From: Pedobacter sp. BS3
GTDB taxonomy: Bacteria > Bacteroidota > Bacteroidia > Sphingobacteriales > Sphingobacteriaceae
Assembly: GCF_008274585.1 (NCBI RefSeq)
Contig: NZ_VTRT01000008.1
Location: forward strand, 62,001-126,000
Direction: 5' to 3'
Length of the DNA: 64,000 bases
In this document: one piece after another, positions 45,023 to 54,057 of the stretch
Numbering within the stretch: position 1 is the first letter of the stretch
Layout of the letters: the number at the start of each line of letters is the position of its first letter
Translations under genes and position numbers: made by a program
The notes under the pieces: model-generated
The model's input: only the letters and a program-made list of their open reading frames with translations
Told to the model about the DNA's origin: nothing
Database searches by the model: none

Positions 45023-47911
45023 TTATATGAATATCTCCCGGATAATATCGTAACTCACCATTGTACCCGGATCAAAATCTTCTGATAATAAATAATTCAG
45101 CAAACTGTACCGGAATTGTGCAGCCACTTTCCGGTTATCTAAATCTGTAGTAATATCCATGCTGCATAACATTAGTTTTCCGTTGCCGGCTTTTACTTCT
45201 GTTAATACGGATAGCTTTCTGTTGACTTTCCAGGATGGGATCATCTGGATTAAGGGCTTAAAATCTTTAGGGAAAGGATTTTTCGCTTCAAAATCATCCA
45301 AAATCATTGGCGAAGCTTTTACCAACAGTTCCCACCACTGCCAGTTTCCGTGAAAGTCTGTGGGAAAATACTTAAAAACCGGATGCTCCGGATTGGTTAA
45401 CAAACCACATGCGGAAGTTTCTCCACCGTGAAAATCAAAAGCCGTCCAGTAAAATGTACCGAAACACTGTACCAGCTTACCTTTTAAATGTTCACGTTCC
45501 GGCAGTAATAGAACGGTTTTACCCTTATCTAATGCCGTTTTCACTTCTTCATCAAACGTTTTCGCAATCAGAATATCCGGAGTGTCAATAGATGGCAAAT
45601 ATTGAGGATAAACCCAGAAATCCCAGTCATTTACCACCGCATCCATAGAAATTTCGAGTGTATATTTCGCAGGAACGGAAAAAGAAGCTAAACTGGCAGT
45701 GATGTTTCCAACCGGCCGGATACCTTCATCTGCGTATATTTCAGGATCAAATTCTTTTTGATAAACGGTTTTTCCATCGGCAGATTTAATGATACAGGTA
45801 GTTTTAGCGGGTTTAAACGGTTTCCCTGAAAAATTATACAGATCAACATCAGCTTCGAAATGTTCGTTTGTAAACCAGGTTCGTTTTTTTATCCGGGCCA
45901 GGATAACCAGCGAATTACAAAACTTAATTACACGGCCTGATGTGACGTATGGTTTGGCGTCATAAAAGAAATCCATAAAGCCTACGGGAGCTGTCCCCTG
46001 ACCAGGAAAATCCTGCAAGGACAGCAAATGAAAGCCACCGATTCCTGACGTTCTCAGATTTGCTTCAATTTCTTCTTTGTATAGTTCTACCTGCCATTTT
46101 CCCGAAGCGTTTACAAAATCGGGTACCTGATGCAACATTCCGCGTTCTTCCAGTTGGTCACGGGCAATATCCAAGTACGTAGGCTGCAAACTGCCGGTAA
46201 ACTTTTTGGGCAGGTTAATTACATCGGGATAAGCGCAGCGTTGCGCAATTTCGTGGGATATGAACGGCCGGGAATCGTCTTTAACCGCCTGTATATAATC
46301 TCTGGTAGTAGCAGGCTGAAACTGGTAAAAGTAAGAGGGCTCGGGCCTGGGTGGCCAACCCAGATAATATCTTGCCCGTGTTCCTTTTTTTGAAGCGCCG
46401 CCAACATAGTAATCGGCAGCATCCAATAAAGGTTTTCCCCCGGTTTTGCCGGTATACAGCCTTCTTTTGTCTTTTTTCCAGATGGTAAACAGGCTTTCCA
46501 GGTATTCTTTCTTAATGCTCTTCTCGTTTCCCAATGCCATCATGATGAAACTGGGATGATTGCCGTAGCGTTTCAGAATGGCTTTACTTTCTTCTATTAA
46601 AAAATTAAGCTGAACAGCAGTATTATCGCTGGCCCATTCGCTGCATTCAGGCTGAAGATAAATTCCCACTTCATCTGCTGCGGCAAAAGCAGCCTCAGGC
46701 GGACACCAGGAATGAAATCGCACCAGGTTCATTCCCCAGTCTTTATACCGTTTCCACAAGTTCTTCCACCAGGTTGCGTCCATTTCAGGATAACCATTTA
46801 CCGGAAAAATTGCACAATCCACATTGCCCCTGAAATGAACTACTTTATTATTCACGGAAACCTGTGTTCCTTTTACGGTAACTTTCCGCATACCAAATTG
46901 TACCGTTTCTGTATCTGAATAGTTATCCGACCCACTTTTGCCCTTGAATCTGGCATTAAGCGTATACAATACGGGATGATGCTCATCCCACAGAGAAATG
47001 TTATCTTCTAAAGGGTAATCTACCTGCAAATAATATCCATTGGCCGATACTGTAATTGCCTTACTGACAGCGGGCAGTTTTTCTCCTGCACCGGTCACAG
47101 TTAATTCTAAAATACCGGTGGCATCATTTTTCAATAAACTGCCCATAGTAAGCGCTACACTTATTTTCCGGTTTTCAATATCGGGGTAAACCTGCATGTC
47201 ATCAATCCACACCTTATCCGTGATACTGAGCGCTATCCTTCCCACAATACCATTCCAGGTTCCCTGTGTTTGTTCTGAAATGCTGTGTGGCATATCGCCG
47301 ACGTCTATTTTCCTGGAATTATCAACCCGGATAGCAATGGTATTTTTTCCCTCCGAAAGAAAACCGGTAATATCATAGTGATGGGCTGTTCCCAGATAGT
47401 TTTGCGAACCGGCCCTTTTTCCATTTATGTACACAGTACTTTCCCAGTGTACCCGCTCAAGCAGAAGTGTGACACGCTTATTTTTCCAGTTCTCGGGGAT
47501 AATAAATTCCTTTGAATACCAAACGGCCCCCAGGTAATGCTTTTCAGGCTGAAGAAATTCATAATTTTTAACATTTCCCGGCTGACGGTATTTCTCGTAA
47601 ACCGGACTGGTCTTCCAAACGCCTTTTAGCTTACCATCCCACCACTCTGTTTCGGCTGTCACTTCATTTCCATATCCCTGCGCCTGTATAGAACCAGGTA
47701 ATTTTGCGGTTCCGGCAAACCTGGTTTTATACCATTCTTGTTCAATGCCTTTATTTTCAGGATCTAAACGAAAATACCAATCTCCGGCTAACAGCTGGGA
47801 TGTTGTCGTAGTGGTGCCGGAAGTAAAATTACGAAACAGCCGGCAGGCCGGAAGCATTAGCCATGCGCTGCCCAATGTGGTGTTCTTTATAAAATTTCGC
47901 CTGGTTGTCAT
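45023..47911 (-). CDS. Glycoside hydrolase family 2 protein (beta-galactosidase-like), PUL2
   Basis: A 962-residue exported enzyme. The N-terminus MTTRRNFIKNT has the twin-arginine pattern, then a hydrophobic stretch ending in LPAC, so a Tat-exported lipoprotein is likely. GH2 domains follow in order: sugar-binding jelly roll (GTWNGIVGRIALSI near 225), immunoglobulin-like domain and TIM barrel with RFHSWCPPEAAF near 410, the acid/base Glu in MALGNEKS near 465 and the likely nucleophile in SHEIAQRC near 555. The C-terminal part is a long accessory region. It is the terminal gene of PUL2; the exact sugar cannot be read. Confidence 0.88.
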   Translation of the reverse strand: MTTRRNFIKNTTLGSAWLMLPACRLFRNFTSGTTTTTSQLLAGDWYFRLDPENKGIEQEWYKTRFAGTAKLPGSIQAQGYGNEVTAETEWWDGKLKGVWKTSPVYEKYRQPGNVKNYEFLQPEKHYLGAVWYSKEFIIPENWKNKRVTLLLERVHWESTVYINGKRAGSQNYLGTAHHYDITGFLSEGKNTIAIRVDNSRKIDVGDMPHSISEQTQGTWNGIVGRIALSITDKVWIDDMQVYPDIENRKISVALTMGSLLKNDATGILELTVTGAGEKLPAVSKAITVSANGYYLQVDYPLEDNISLWDEHHPVLYTLNARFKGKSGSDNYSDTETVQFGMRKVTVKGTQVSVNNKVVHFRGNVDCAIFPVNGYPEMDATWWKNLWKRYKDWGMNLVRFHSWCPPEAAFAAADEVGIYLQPECSEWASDNTAVQLNFLIEESKAILKRYGNHPSFIMMALGNEKSIKKEYLESLFTIWKKDKRRLYTGKTGGKPLLDAADYYVGGASKKGTRARYYLGWPPRPEPSYFYQFQPATTRDYIQAVKDDSRPFISHEIAQRCAYPDVINLPKKFTGSLQPTYLDIARDQLEERGMLHQVPDFVNASGKWQVELYKEEIEANLRTSGIGGFHLLSLQDFPGQGTAPVGFMDFFYDAKPYVTSGRVIKFCNSLVILARIKKRTWFTNEHFEADVDLYNFSGKPFKPAKTTCIIKSADGKTVYQKEFDPEIYADEGIRPVGNITASLASFSVPAKYTLEISMDAVVNDWDFWVYPQYLPSIDTPDILIAKTFDEEVKTALDKGKTVLLLPEREHLKGKLVQCFGTFYWTAFDFHGGETSACGLLTNPEHPVFKYFPTDFHGNWQWWELLVKASPMILDDFEAKNPFPKDFKPLIQMIPSWKVNRKLSVLTEVKAGNGKLMLCSMDITTDLDNRKVAAQFRYSLLNYLLSEDFDPGTMVSYDIIREIFI

Positions 47912-48198
47912 TATGGATAATTAAGAATTAAAGTATAGTAAAGTAAAGATGATCAGGTTATTTAGTTAATAACTGCCGGCTCATAAGCTTTTGAATTTTA
48001 ATAAAGGTATTCAAAAGCTGGAGAAGCAGTTACATTCCCTGCTTTCTACCTTTTACCCGGAGTACCGGCAGGCCTCTTATCATCTGTTTTACTAAAGCCA
48101 TTTCTGGCTCAGCAATATGTTCAGATCAATAATTGGCGCTACCGGTCCGGATCAACTATTGGGTAAAATAGTTATATTGTTAAACAGTACACTTATTA
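47912..48198. other. PUL2 susD-GH2 spacer with an 11-bp inverted repeat
   Basis: The only structure seen outside the MITE-like element is AGCTTTTGAAT (47986-47996) / ATTCAAAAGCT (48009-48019) with a 12-nt loop. Short coding-like frames are present on the minus strand but all are interrupted. No gene can be supported. Confidence 0.5.
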
Positions 48199-48336
48199 AA
48201 GCATGACCAAAAAGCCATTACGTCATTCTGTCCGAGTGTTGCAGAATCTCTTTCACAGGCAGCGTATAGGTTGTTGAGGTCTGTCCCGGAATTACCGGGA
48301 CAAACGACGTTTGTTCATGGCTTTTTGGTCATGCTT
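48199..48336. mobile_element. 138-bp MITE-like element with 20-bp terminal inverted repeats
   Basis: AAGCATGACCAAAAAGCCAT (48199-48218) is perfectly inverted at 48317-48336. Inside, a second imperfect inverted pair (ACGTC...GTCC / GGAC...GACGT) lies next to the arms. TATTA occurs at 48194-48198 and again at 48339-48343, possibly a target-site duplication offset by 2 nt. No ORF is present. It ends 4 nt from the susD stop codon. Confidence 0.65.
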
Positions 48337-48340
48337 CATA

Positions 48341-50338
48341 TTAAAAACCTATTGGCCCCTCGTTGGCATCAAGCGGCCAGCCGGGGTTTTGATAAATCGG
48401 AGACGTGCTGACGTCATTATTTTTTGATGTAATAAGAAAATGCTGAATGGCAATCGGGTTAAAATAATGTGCCATGGTCCACCTGTAACCGTTATACACT
48501 AACGAGGTTGGCGTTTTTTGATACACACGCAGGTAAGGACTTAACGATGGCGCAGAAACAGTACTCTTATCGCCTATGCCATAAGTAAGATTTGAGGCCT
48601 TGTACCAATATTGCATGGGCCCCCAGAGCTTAAATCCTTCAATATGATAGGGTGTGTTTATCATTTGATCCATGGCTCTCCACCTGCGCAGATCCATGTA
48701 ACGCAGTCCCTCGCCCATTAGCTCGCAACTGCGTTCGCGACGTATATTGTACAGCACTTTATCTACCATCTGCCCGGCGGAATAAACTCCCCAGTCATTT
48801 TTTGCTTCTATTGTCAGATCGGTGGCATTAATGGTTTTCTGGAAATCAGGATCTACGCCACCCCGTATCCTGATCTTCCGCCAGTAAGATTCTGCCGTTC
48901 CATCCAGGGTTCCGTTCTTCTCATAGCAAGCCTCCATATAATTCAGGTAAGCCTCTACTGCCCGGAATACAATGCTTCCTACATCGCCTTTGCCGTTACC
49001 TAATTGTGCGCCATCGTACACATTCCCTTTACGACCTATGTACCCGGTGGGATGGTCGTGATTTCCTAACAGGTTCAAGATATCCGGGTAAGGAACAACC
49101 GGCGTAGCATGAGTACCCAATGGCGATGGATGCAGGATATTGATCTGGCCGGGCTGGGCCAGGAACAGCCATAAACGGCCATCGCGGTTTATCCGTACCA
49201 GGTGTACTGAATCATCGCCGGCATAACCTGATCCCGGCGCATAAATGGGTAAGCCATTGGCCATTACAAAGCGGTCAACGTATCCCCGCGTATAGCCCCA
49301 GTCGCGGTGCGACTGGATAACATTGGGAATGGCATTGGCAATACCAAGTCCCAGATCATAATCACGCCATAAAAGTACCTCGCTAAAGCCGGACAGATCT
49401 GTTTCGCTAAACATTCTGCAAAACGGGTTGGCTTCGCTGGCTAAGGCAAATGCCTCATTTGTGTTTTGTGATTCTGCCGTCATGGTGTTATTTACCAACG
49501 GGACAGCATCGGCTACAGCTTTAGCGGCATCCATAGCCTGCGACAAAAAGAAATCGATCTCGCCGTCTATGCTTCCTGAAGGGAAGTTGTAAGACGCATT
49601 GTAATCCTTGCTTTTGCCCGGCCAGCCAGGGCCATTTGGCACAAAGGCTGTTCCCTTGAAATATTTTAAAAAGGTTCCTTCGTAAAGGGCTACACGCGAT
49701 TTAACTAATTGTGCACAGGCTTTTGACAAGCGGTTTTTCTTACCATCCGGCGCAACGGGGCTCATCAGCAAAATGGCCGAATCTAAATCTGAGAGAATAA
49801 AGCGGGCCACTTCTGTTTGCGGGGCACGTTTGCTGGCCGCTGTCAGCACTTCCATATTATCGGGAAGCGTTGTTTTAATGATGGGGAAATCGCCCAGGGA
49901 CTGAAGTTTCTGGAAATAGGCCCAGGCCCGCATAAAATACATTTCGCCGATGTAGTGTTTGATATTTGTGCTGTTGCCGGTAATGGTACCTGCATTATAC
50001 CGGGGCATCACGGTTTGCAGGAAGTAATTGCACTGAAAAATATCGGTAAATGACCACTGGCCACCGCTCTGCCCTACTTTCCATTGGCCGGGAACGTATT
50101 TGTTATCGTAAGTTCTCCGTGCCTCAATATCGGTATGACTGTCGCCATCAAAGTACCCGAATATAGGTAAATTGTCGTATCGTGCTATTGCGTAAGCCGC
50201 CAGCTGCGATTCTTCTACCAGGTAATTTTCCGGTGTAATGTCAGAAAGCGGCTCCCGTTCCAGGAAATCTTTCTTGCATGCATTAAACAATGCCAGTACA
50301 ACCACGCCTGCCAGCATTAATATTTCTTTTGTTTTCAT
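48341..50338 (-). CDS. SusD/RagB family glycan-binding outer-membrane lipoprotein, PUL2
   Basis: A 665-residue SusD-like protein, longer than the PUL1 paralogue. It has a lipoprotein signal ending in LFNACKK, followed by DFLEREPLSDITPENYLVE. The TPR-like core shows GEMYFMRAWAYFQKLQSLGD near residue 128, and the conserved C-terminal block is RRERSCELMGEGLRYMDLRRW near 543. It follows susC by 11 bp. Its usual partner is a full-length SusC, which here is frameshifted. A MITE-like element lies directly after its stop. Confidence 0.93.
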   Translation of the reverse strand: MKTKEILMLAGVVVLALFNACKKDFLEREPLSDITPENYLVEESQLAAYAIARYDNLPIFGYFDGDSHTDIEARRTYDNKYVPGQWKVGQSGGQWSFTDIFQCNYFLQTVMPRYNAGTITGNSTNIKHYIGEMYFMRAWAYFQKLQSLGDFPIIKTTLPDNMEVLTAASKRAPQTEVARFILSDLDSAILLMSPVAPDGKKNRLSKACAQLVKSRVALYEGTFLKYFKGTAFVPNGPGWPGKSKDYNASYNFPSGSIDGEIDFFLSQAMDAAKAVADAVPLVNNTMTAESQNTNEAFALASEANPFCRMFSETDLSGFSEVLLWRDYDLGLGIANAIPNVIQSHRDWGYTRGYVDRFVMANGLPIYAPGSGYAGDDSVHLVRINRDGRLWLFLAQPGQINILHPSPLGTHATPVVPYPDILNLLGNHDHPTGYIGRKGNVYDGAQLGNGKGDVGSIVFRAVEAYLNYMEACYEKNGTLDGTAESYWRKIRIRGGVDPDFQKTINATDLTIEAKNDWGVYSAGQMVDKVLYNIRRERSCELMGEGLRYMDLRRWRAMDQMINTPYHIEGFKLWGPMQYWYKASNLTYGIGDKSTVSAPSLSPYLRVYQKTPTSLVYNGYRWTMAHYFNPIAIQHFLITSKNNDVSTSPIYQNPGWPLDANEGPIGF

Positions 50339-50349
50339 CTTTTTAAATT

Positions 50350-52119
50350 TTATAAGGTTATACTTACACCAAAAGAATAGACTTTAGATAAGGGATAAAC
50401 GCTCCCGTTCCAGCCGCCGTCAATGGTTTCGGGGTCGAACATGGTTGCGATATTGGATATGGTCCAGACATTTTCGCCGGATACATAAGCCCTGAACTTG
50501 TTAACTCCTAATTTTTTGGTGATGGATTGTGGTATGGTATACCCTACCTGGAGGTTTTTCAACCTGATATACGATGCATCCTGTAAATATTTGGTTTGAA
50601 CCAGCTGATTTTTAGCACTTAATAAAGGGCGTGGATAATAGGCATCCAGGTTTTGACCAAGCGGATGGTTGGGGTCGTCCCGGAAATAATCGGCATGTTC
50701 TTTTAAGCCTGCCGAGCTGTATATGGTGGTAGAAGCTCCCCAGAAGTAAAAGCTGTTATTAAAATAATCGCGTTTCAGCACTCCCTGAAAAAATGCCCGA
50801 AAGTCAAATCCTTTATAATTGGCTCCCAGGTCTAATGAAGCCAGGTACCGTGGCGTGCTGTTGCCGATAAGAACTAAATCGCCATGATCAGTAATGGTAT
50901 TGGCACCGGCATTGATCTTGCCATCGCCATTTACATCCACATACATTAAATCGCCGGCTTTCCAGTTGCTGCCCAAAGCATTCTGACCACCGTTGGGCAA
51001 CGAAGCTAAATGCGCATCCATTTCGGCCTGGGTTTTAGCTATACCAATGGTTTGATATCCCCATATTTCGTTCATCATGTGCCCGGCCAGGTAAGTGCTA
51101 AGGCTTCCCGTTGGGTTAGGATATTTTGTGATCTCGGTTTTAGAATCGGATAATAAGAACCGCACATTGTACCCTAAACCATTATGTAAACGGTCTTGCC
51201 ATGCTACATCCAGCTCAAATCCCGAGGTTTTAAGGCTTGTATTATTCGCTTTAGGTACAGGTGTGCCTAAAATAATCGGTAGCTCTGGCGCCGGGCCGGT
51301 CATATTGTCGGTATAACGGGTAAAGCGCTCAAAGGTAGCGATAAGTCTGCCTCGCAGGAAGCTGGCATCTACACCGATGTTCCAGGTTCTTGCCTGTTCC
51401 CAGGATAAATCGGAAGTAACCAGACCCGGAGCCGATGCCGTATTGGGTTTTGCACCGTTGACCAGCCAACTACCATTAGCGGTTCCGGTAGGCATAGTAC
51501 TGTATGTGGGATACCAGTTATTTGTATTCTGGTTGCTCAACTCCCCATAAGAACCACGTATTTTAAAGGTGTTTACATACTTTTGTAAAGGTTCCCAGAA
51601 AGATTCTTTATCAATATTCCATCCCGCAGATGCTGACGACGAATAGATCCAACGCTTTTCACGACGAAAACGTGATGAACCGTCGTAACGAAGATTGCCT
51701 TCAACTAAATAACGCTCTTTATAATTGTAATTAATCCGACCGAAATAGCCTGCGGTAGACCAATGCTGATTGGATCCGGCAACGCTGGGAGGCACCGCCT
51801 TACCGTTAGGGTCATTACCCGATGTTACATCAATTACCGTAAGCGAGGGAACAATAACACCCTGGCGCTCGGCCATCATATAATGGGTTTTCATTAATTC
51901 GGACTGCATACCAAGCAACACTTTGAAATTATGATTCCTCAATGACCGGGCGTATTCCGTATACAGGTTGGCATTTAGGTAATTATCACGGCTACCTTCT
52001 TCATGCACTTCAGATGCGGTGCTTGCCGGGTACGGATTGCCATTTACATCATGATTATAGGTTCGCTGAAGATCCCAGTGGTAAAATATATCGGTAATGC
52101 TGTAGTTAACATCTCCCAT
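50350..52119 (-). CDS. C-terminal half of the frameshifted SusC, PUL2
   Basis: This 589-residue frame starts at an internal ATG and encodes most of the TonB-dependent beta-barrel (RYLVEGNLRYDGSSRF near residue 135, ending in YSFGVSITL). It has no signal peptide. Upstream in the same frame, the codons before 52119 read RDGGRGNRQTDGISQQLKL, normal SusC sequence, which proves that it was once continuous with the N-terminal half. Confidence 0.85.
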   Translation of the reverse strand: MGDVNYSITDIFYHWDLQRTYNHDVNGNPYPASTASEVHEEGSRDNYLNANLYTEYARSLRNHNFKVLLGMQSELMKTHYMMAERQGVIVPSLTVIDVTSGNDPNGKAVPPSVAGSNQHWSTAGYFGRINYNYKERYLVEGNLRYDGSSRFRREKRWIYSSSASAGWNIDKESFWEPLQKYVNTFKIRGSYGELSNQNTNNWYPTYSTMPTGTANGSWLVNGAKPNTASAPGLVTSDLSWEQARTWNIGVDASFLRGRLIATFERFTRYTDNMTGPAPELPIILGTPVPKANNTSLKTSGFELDVAWQDRLHNGLGYNVRFLLSDSKTEITKYPNPTGSLSTYLAGHMMNEIWGYQTIGIAKTQAEMDAHLASLPNGGQNALGSNWKAGDLMYVDVNGDGKINAGANTITDHGDLVLIGNSTPRYLASLDLGANYKGFDFRAFFQGVLKRDYFNNSFYFWGASTTIYSSAGLKEHADYFRDDPNHPLGQNLDAYYPRPLLSAKNQLVQTKYLQDASYIRLKNLQVGYTIPQSITKKLGVNKFRAYVSGENVWTISNIATMFDPETIDGGWNGSVYPLSKVYSFGVSITL

Positions 52120-52148
52120 CAGTTTCCACCCTTTTACAGGCTCAACAG

Positions 52149-53906
52149 TTAGTTTAAGCTGCTGGGAAATTCCATCGGTTTGCCTGTTACCCCGCCCGCC
52201 ATCTCTCTGAGACCGAGGGCCGGGGATGGCTCATCATATAAATAGCCGTTATTATCATACAGCGGCAATACGGGCCATCCCTGCCGGGCAATGTTTTGAT
52301 TAAGCGTATTCGTCATCCGGCTGGGCCGGGCAAATTCTTCGCGGCTAAACCTGCCGATATAGGTTAACGATGCTTTCTTTGATAATTTACCGTCAATGTT
52401 AGCTGATGTATTATACCGTTTAAAATTGTCGCCGCCAAACCGCATTAAACCGGTCTGGCCCAGGTAACTGCCTGCTACATAATAGGTAACATTTTCATTT
52501 CCACCACTGGCGTTCACCGAATATTCCTGCGAAGGTGTCTTTGTTTTGTATATGGCCCTGTACCAGTCTATATTATCATTACCTTCAAAATAGCCATCGG
52601 CCCAAATATTTTCCTGGCCGGCACGCGGAATAATGGTAGTAGTTATTTTACCATCCATATAATCTTTAATACGCTGCATCCGCACGTCGGTAAAATATAC
52701 CCCCTGCCCTGAATTGAGCCTTGCATCATTAAAATAGGTGGCAAAGGTGTATGAATCCATCATTCTGGGGAGCAAAACGGGACTGTTTGAACGAAAATTA
52801 GCATTTGCACCGATCAACGGTTTGCCGGGTTTCCCCCTTTTCGTGGTAACCAGGATAACGCCAAACGGCGCCCGAGAACCGTATATAGACGAAGCTGACG
52901 CATCTTTGAGCACAGAAATATTATCAATATCCTGCGGGCTGACAGCATTAATATCGCCTTCCATACCGTCTATTAAAATAAGCGGGCCACCTTGAGATCC
53001 TGCTCCGATTGTTCCAACGCCGCGAATATTAATACTGGGCCTGTTCTCTAAACTGCCGGCCAATGCGCCGCTCTGGGTAATGTTCAACCCCGGAGCCATA
53101 CCTTGCAGCGCCTGTGCAACGTTAGATACCGGGCGTGAGTCTAACGCTTCAGAATTTATGGTTGATACAGCTCCCGTCAGGTTCACTTTTTTCTGTGTAC
53201 CATATCCTACCACAACAACCTCGTTCAGCGCCTTCTGATCGGCTTCCAGCATTACGTTGATCTGGCCGCGGTTATTAACGGGCACTTCAAGAATTTTATA
53301 TCCGATATACGAGAAAATAAGCACGGCATCGTCTGAAACATTGGTTATGGTTAGCGAATAGCGCCCATCTTTATCGGTAGAAGTGCCTGTATTGGTTCCT
53401 TTTATGGTGACGCTTACACCGGGCAACGGCTCTCCTGTTTTGTTATCGGTTACCGTTCCACTGATTTGCAACTGCCTTAAATTGAGATCGGTACGAAGCT
53501 GAATATCGGGCGTATTAAAATCAAATCCTGAAGTTTTAAGCAGTTCCTGCCTGCCCGGGGCCTGTGTTACTGTTATTGTATTATTTAGAATTTTAAATGC
53601 CAGGTTCATTTCTGAAACCAGCTTTTTTAAAATACTCTCCACCGTATTGTCTTGTCCGGCAATGCGTATATTCCGGTCGGTGTCTACTTTCCGGGCATCG
53701 TAAACAAATCTAAAAGTGGTTTCTTTTTCAATGATCTTAAAAACCTGCCGTACAGATTTTGTCTCCAGGTTTTGATGAATAACAGCGTTCATCTGGGCGC
53801 TGGCGCTGTATCCAAGTAACACATTATAGGTAAATAACTGGATCAGCAAAACGATTAACATTAGTCGCGATGACATAATGAGAAGTTTTAATAAACTTTT
53901 TTTCAT
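52149..53906 (-). CDS. N-terminal half of the frameshifted SusC, PUL2
   Basis: This 585-residue frame contains a signal segment, an STN domain (NLETKSVRQVFKIIEKETTF to the NNTITVTQ segment), a carboxypeptidase-like regulatory domain (SGTVTDNKTGEPLPGVSV near residue 149) and the plug (EVVVVGYGTQKKVNLTGAV, GGPLILIDGMEGD). It ends prematurely soon after PSPALGLRE by frameshift. The STN and plug could still reach the periplasm, but no barrel can form. Confidence 0.85.
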   Translation of the reverse strand: MKKSLLKLLIMSSRLMLIVLLIQLFTYNVLLGYSASAQMNAVIHQNLETKSVRQVFKIIEKETTFRFVYDARKVDTDRNIRIAGQDNTVESILKKLVSEMNLAFKILNNTITVTQAPGRQELLKTSGFDFNTPDIQLRTDLNLRQLQISGTVTDNKTGEPLPGVSVTIKGTNTGTSTDKDGRYSLTITNVSDDAVLIFSYIGYKILEVPVNNRGQINVMLEADQKALNEVVVVGYGTQKKVNLTGAVSTINSEALDSRPVSNVAQALQGMAPGLNITQSGALAGSLENRPSINIRGVGTIGAGSQGGPLILIDGMEGDINAVSPQDIDNISVLKDASASSIYGSRAPFGVILVTTKRGKPGKPLIGANANFRSNSPVLLPRMMDSYTFATYFNDARLNSGQGVYFTDVRMQRIKDYMDGKITTTIIPRAGQENIWADGYFEGNDNIDWYRAIYKTKTPSQEYSVNASGGNENVTYYVAGSYLGQTGLMRFGGDNFKRYNTSANIDGKLSKKASLTYIGRFSREEFARPSRMTNTLNQNIARQGWPVLPLYDNNGYLYDEPSPALGLREMAGGVTGKPMEFPSSLN

Positions 53907-54028
53907 AATTTTATGAATTGGTTAGAGTGATACGTCAGCAGCATGAGCGACCAAACTTATACCGCACTGACGTGTTAAAATTTTACCATAAATTGAGCCG
54001 GAGGCCCGTCATAGCTTCCGGCCTTTTT
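53906..54028 (+). ncRNA. Candidate cis-antisense RNA opposite the susC leader, PUL2
   Basis: The arrangement is that of PUL1. A promoter-like box TAATTTTA (53906-53913, one change from TAnnTTTG) overlaps the susC start. A hairpin ACGTCAG (53932-53938) / CTGACGT (53967-53973) follows. Then comes a terminator GCCGGAGGC / GCTTCCGGC (53997-54022) with T tract to 54028, all on the strand opposite to the PUL. The expected size is about 110 nt. Sequence similarity to PUL1 is low; only the layout is shared. Confidence 0.4.
53997..54028 (+). terminator. Rho-independent-type terminator opposite to fecR-susC, PUL2
   Basis: A 9-bp stem GCCGGAGGC / GCTTCCGGC (one G-U-type pair), an 8-nt loop and TTTTT read plus-ward. 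The orientation is the same as for the PUL1 hairpin, antisense to the operon. Confidence 0.6.
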
Positions 54029-54057
54029 AACTGCTGTCTGTATACATTATTTAATTT

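Larger units (their letters stand above)
50350..53906 (-). pseudogene. SusC/RagA transporter split by a 2-nt insertion, PUL2
   Basis: The two halves join into one normal-length SusC if two bases are removed from the GA run at about 52202-52208 (plus strand TCTCTCT). The frame then reads ALGLRDGGRGNRQTDG instead of ALGLREMAGGV followed by a stop. All other parts look intact: STN domain, regulatory domain, plug and barrel. It may be a true mutation, reversible slippage at the short repeat or a sequencing error. If real, the cell makes only a signal peptide-STN-plug fragment. Confidence 0.85.

Noticed and set aside
47950-48198. Possible gene remnant in the PUL2 susD-GH2 spacer
   Set aside because: Short coding-like pieces are interrupted by stops within a few codons and no family could be named.
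52165-52235. GC-rich stretch in the PUL2 susC first taken for a repeat insertion like that in fecR
   Set aside because: In the other frame it reads as normal SusC sequence (RDGGRGNRQTDG), so it is native coding DNA with a 2-nt insertion.
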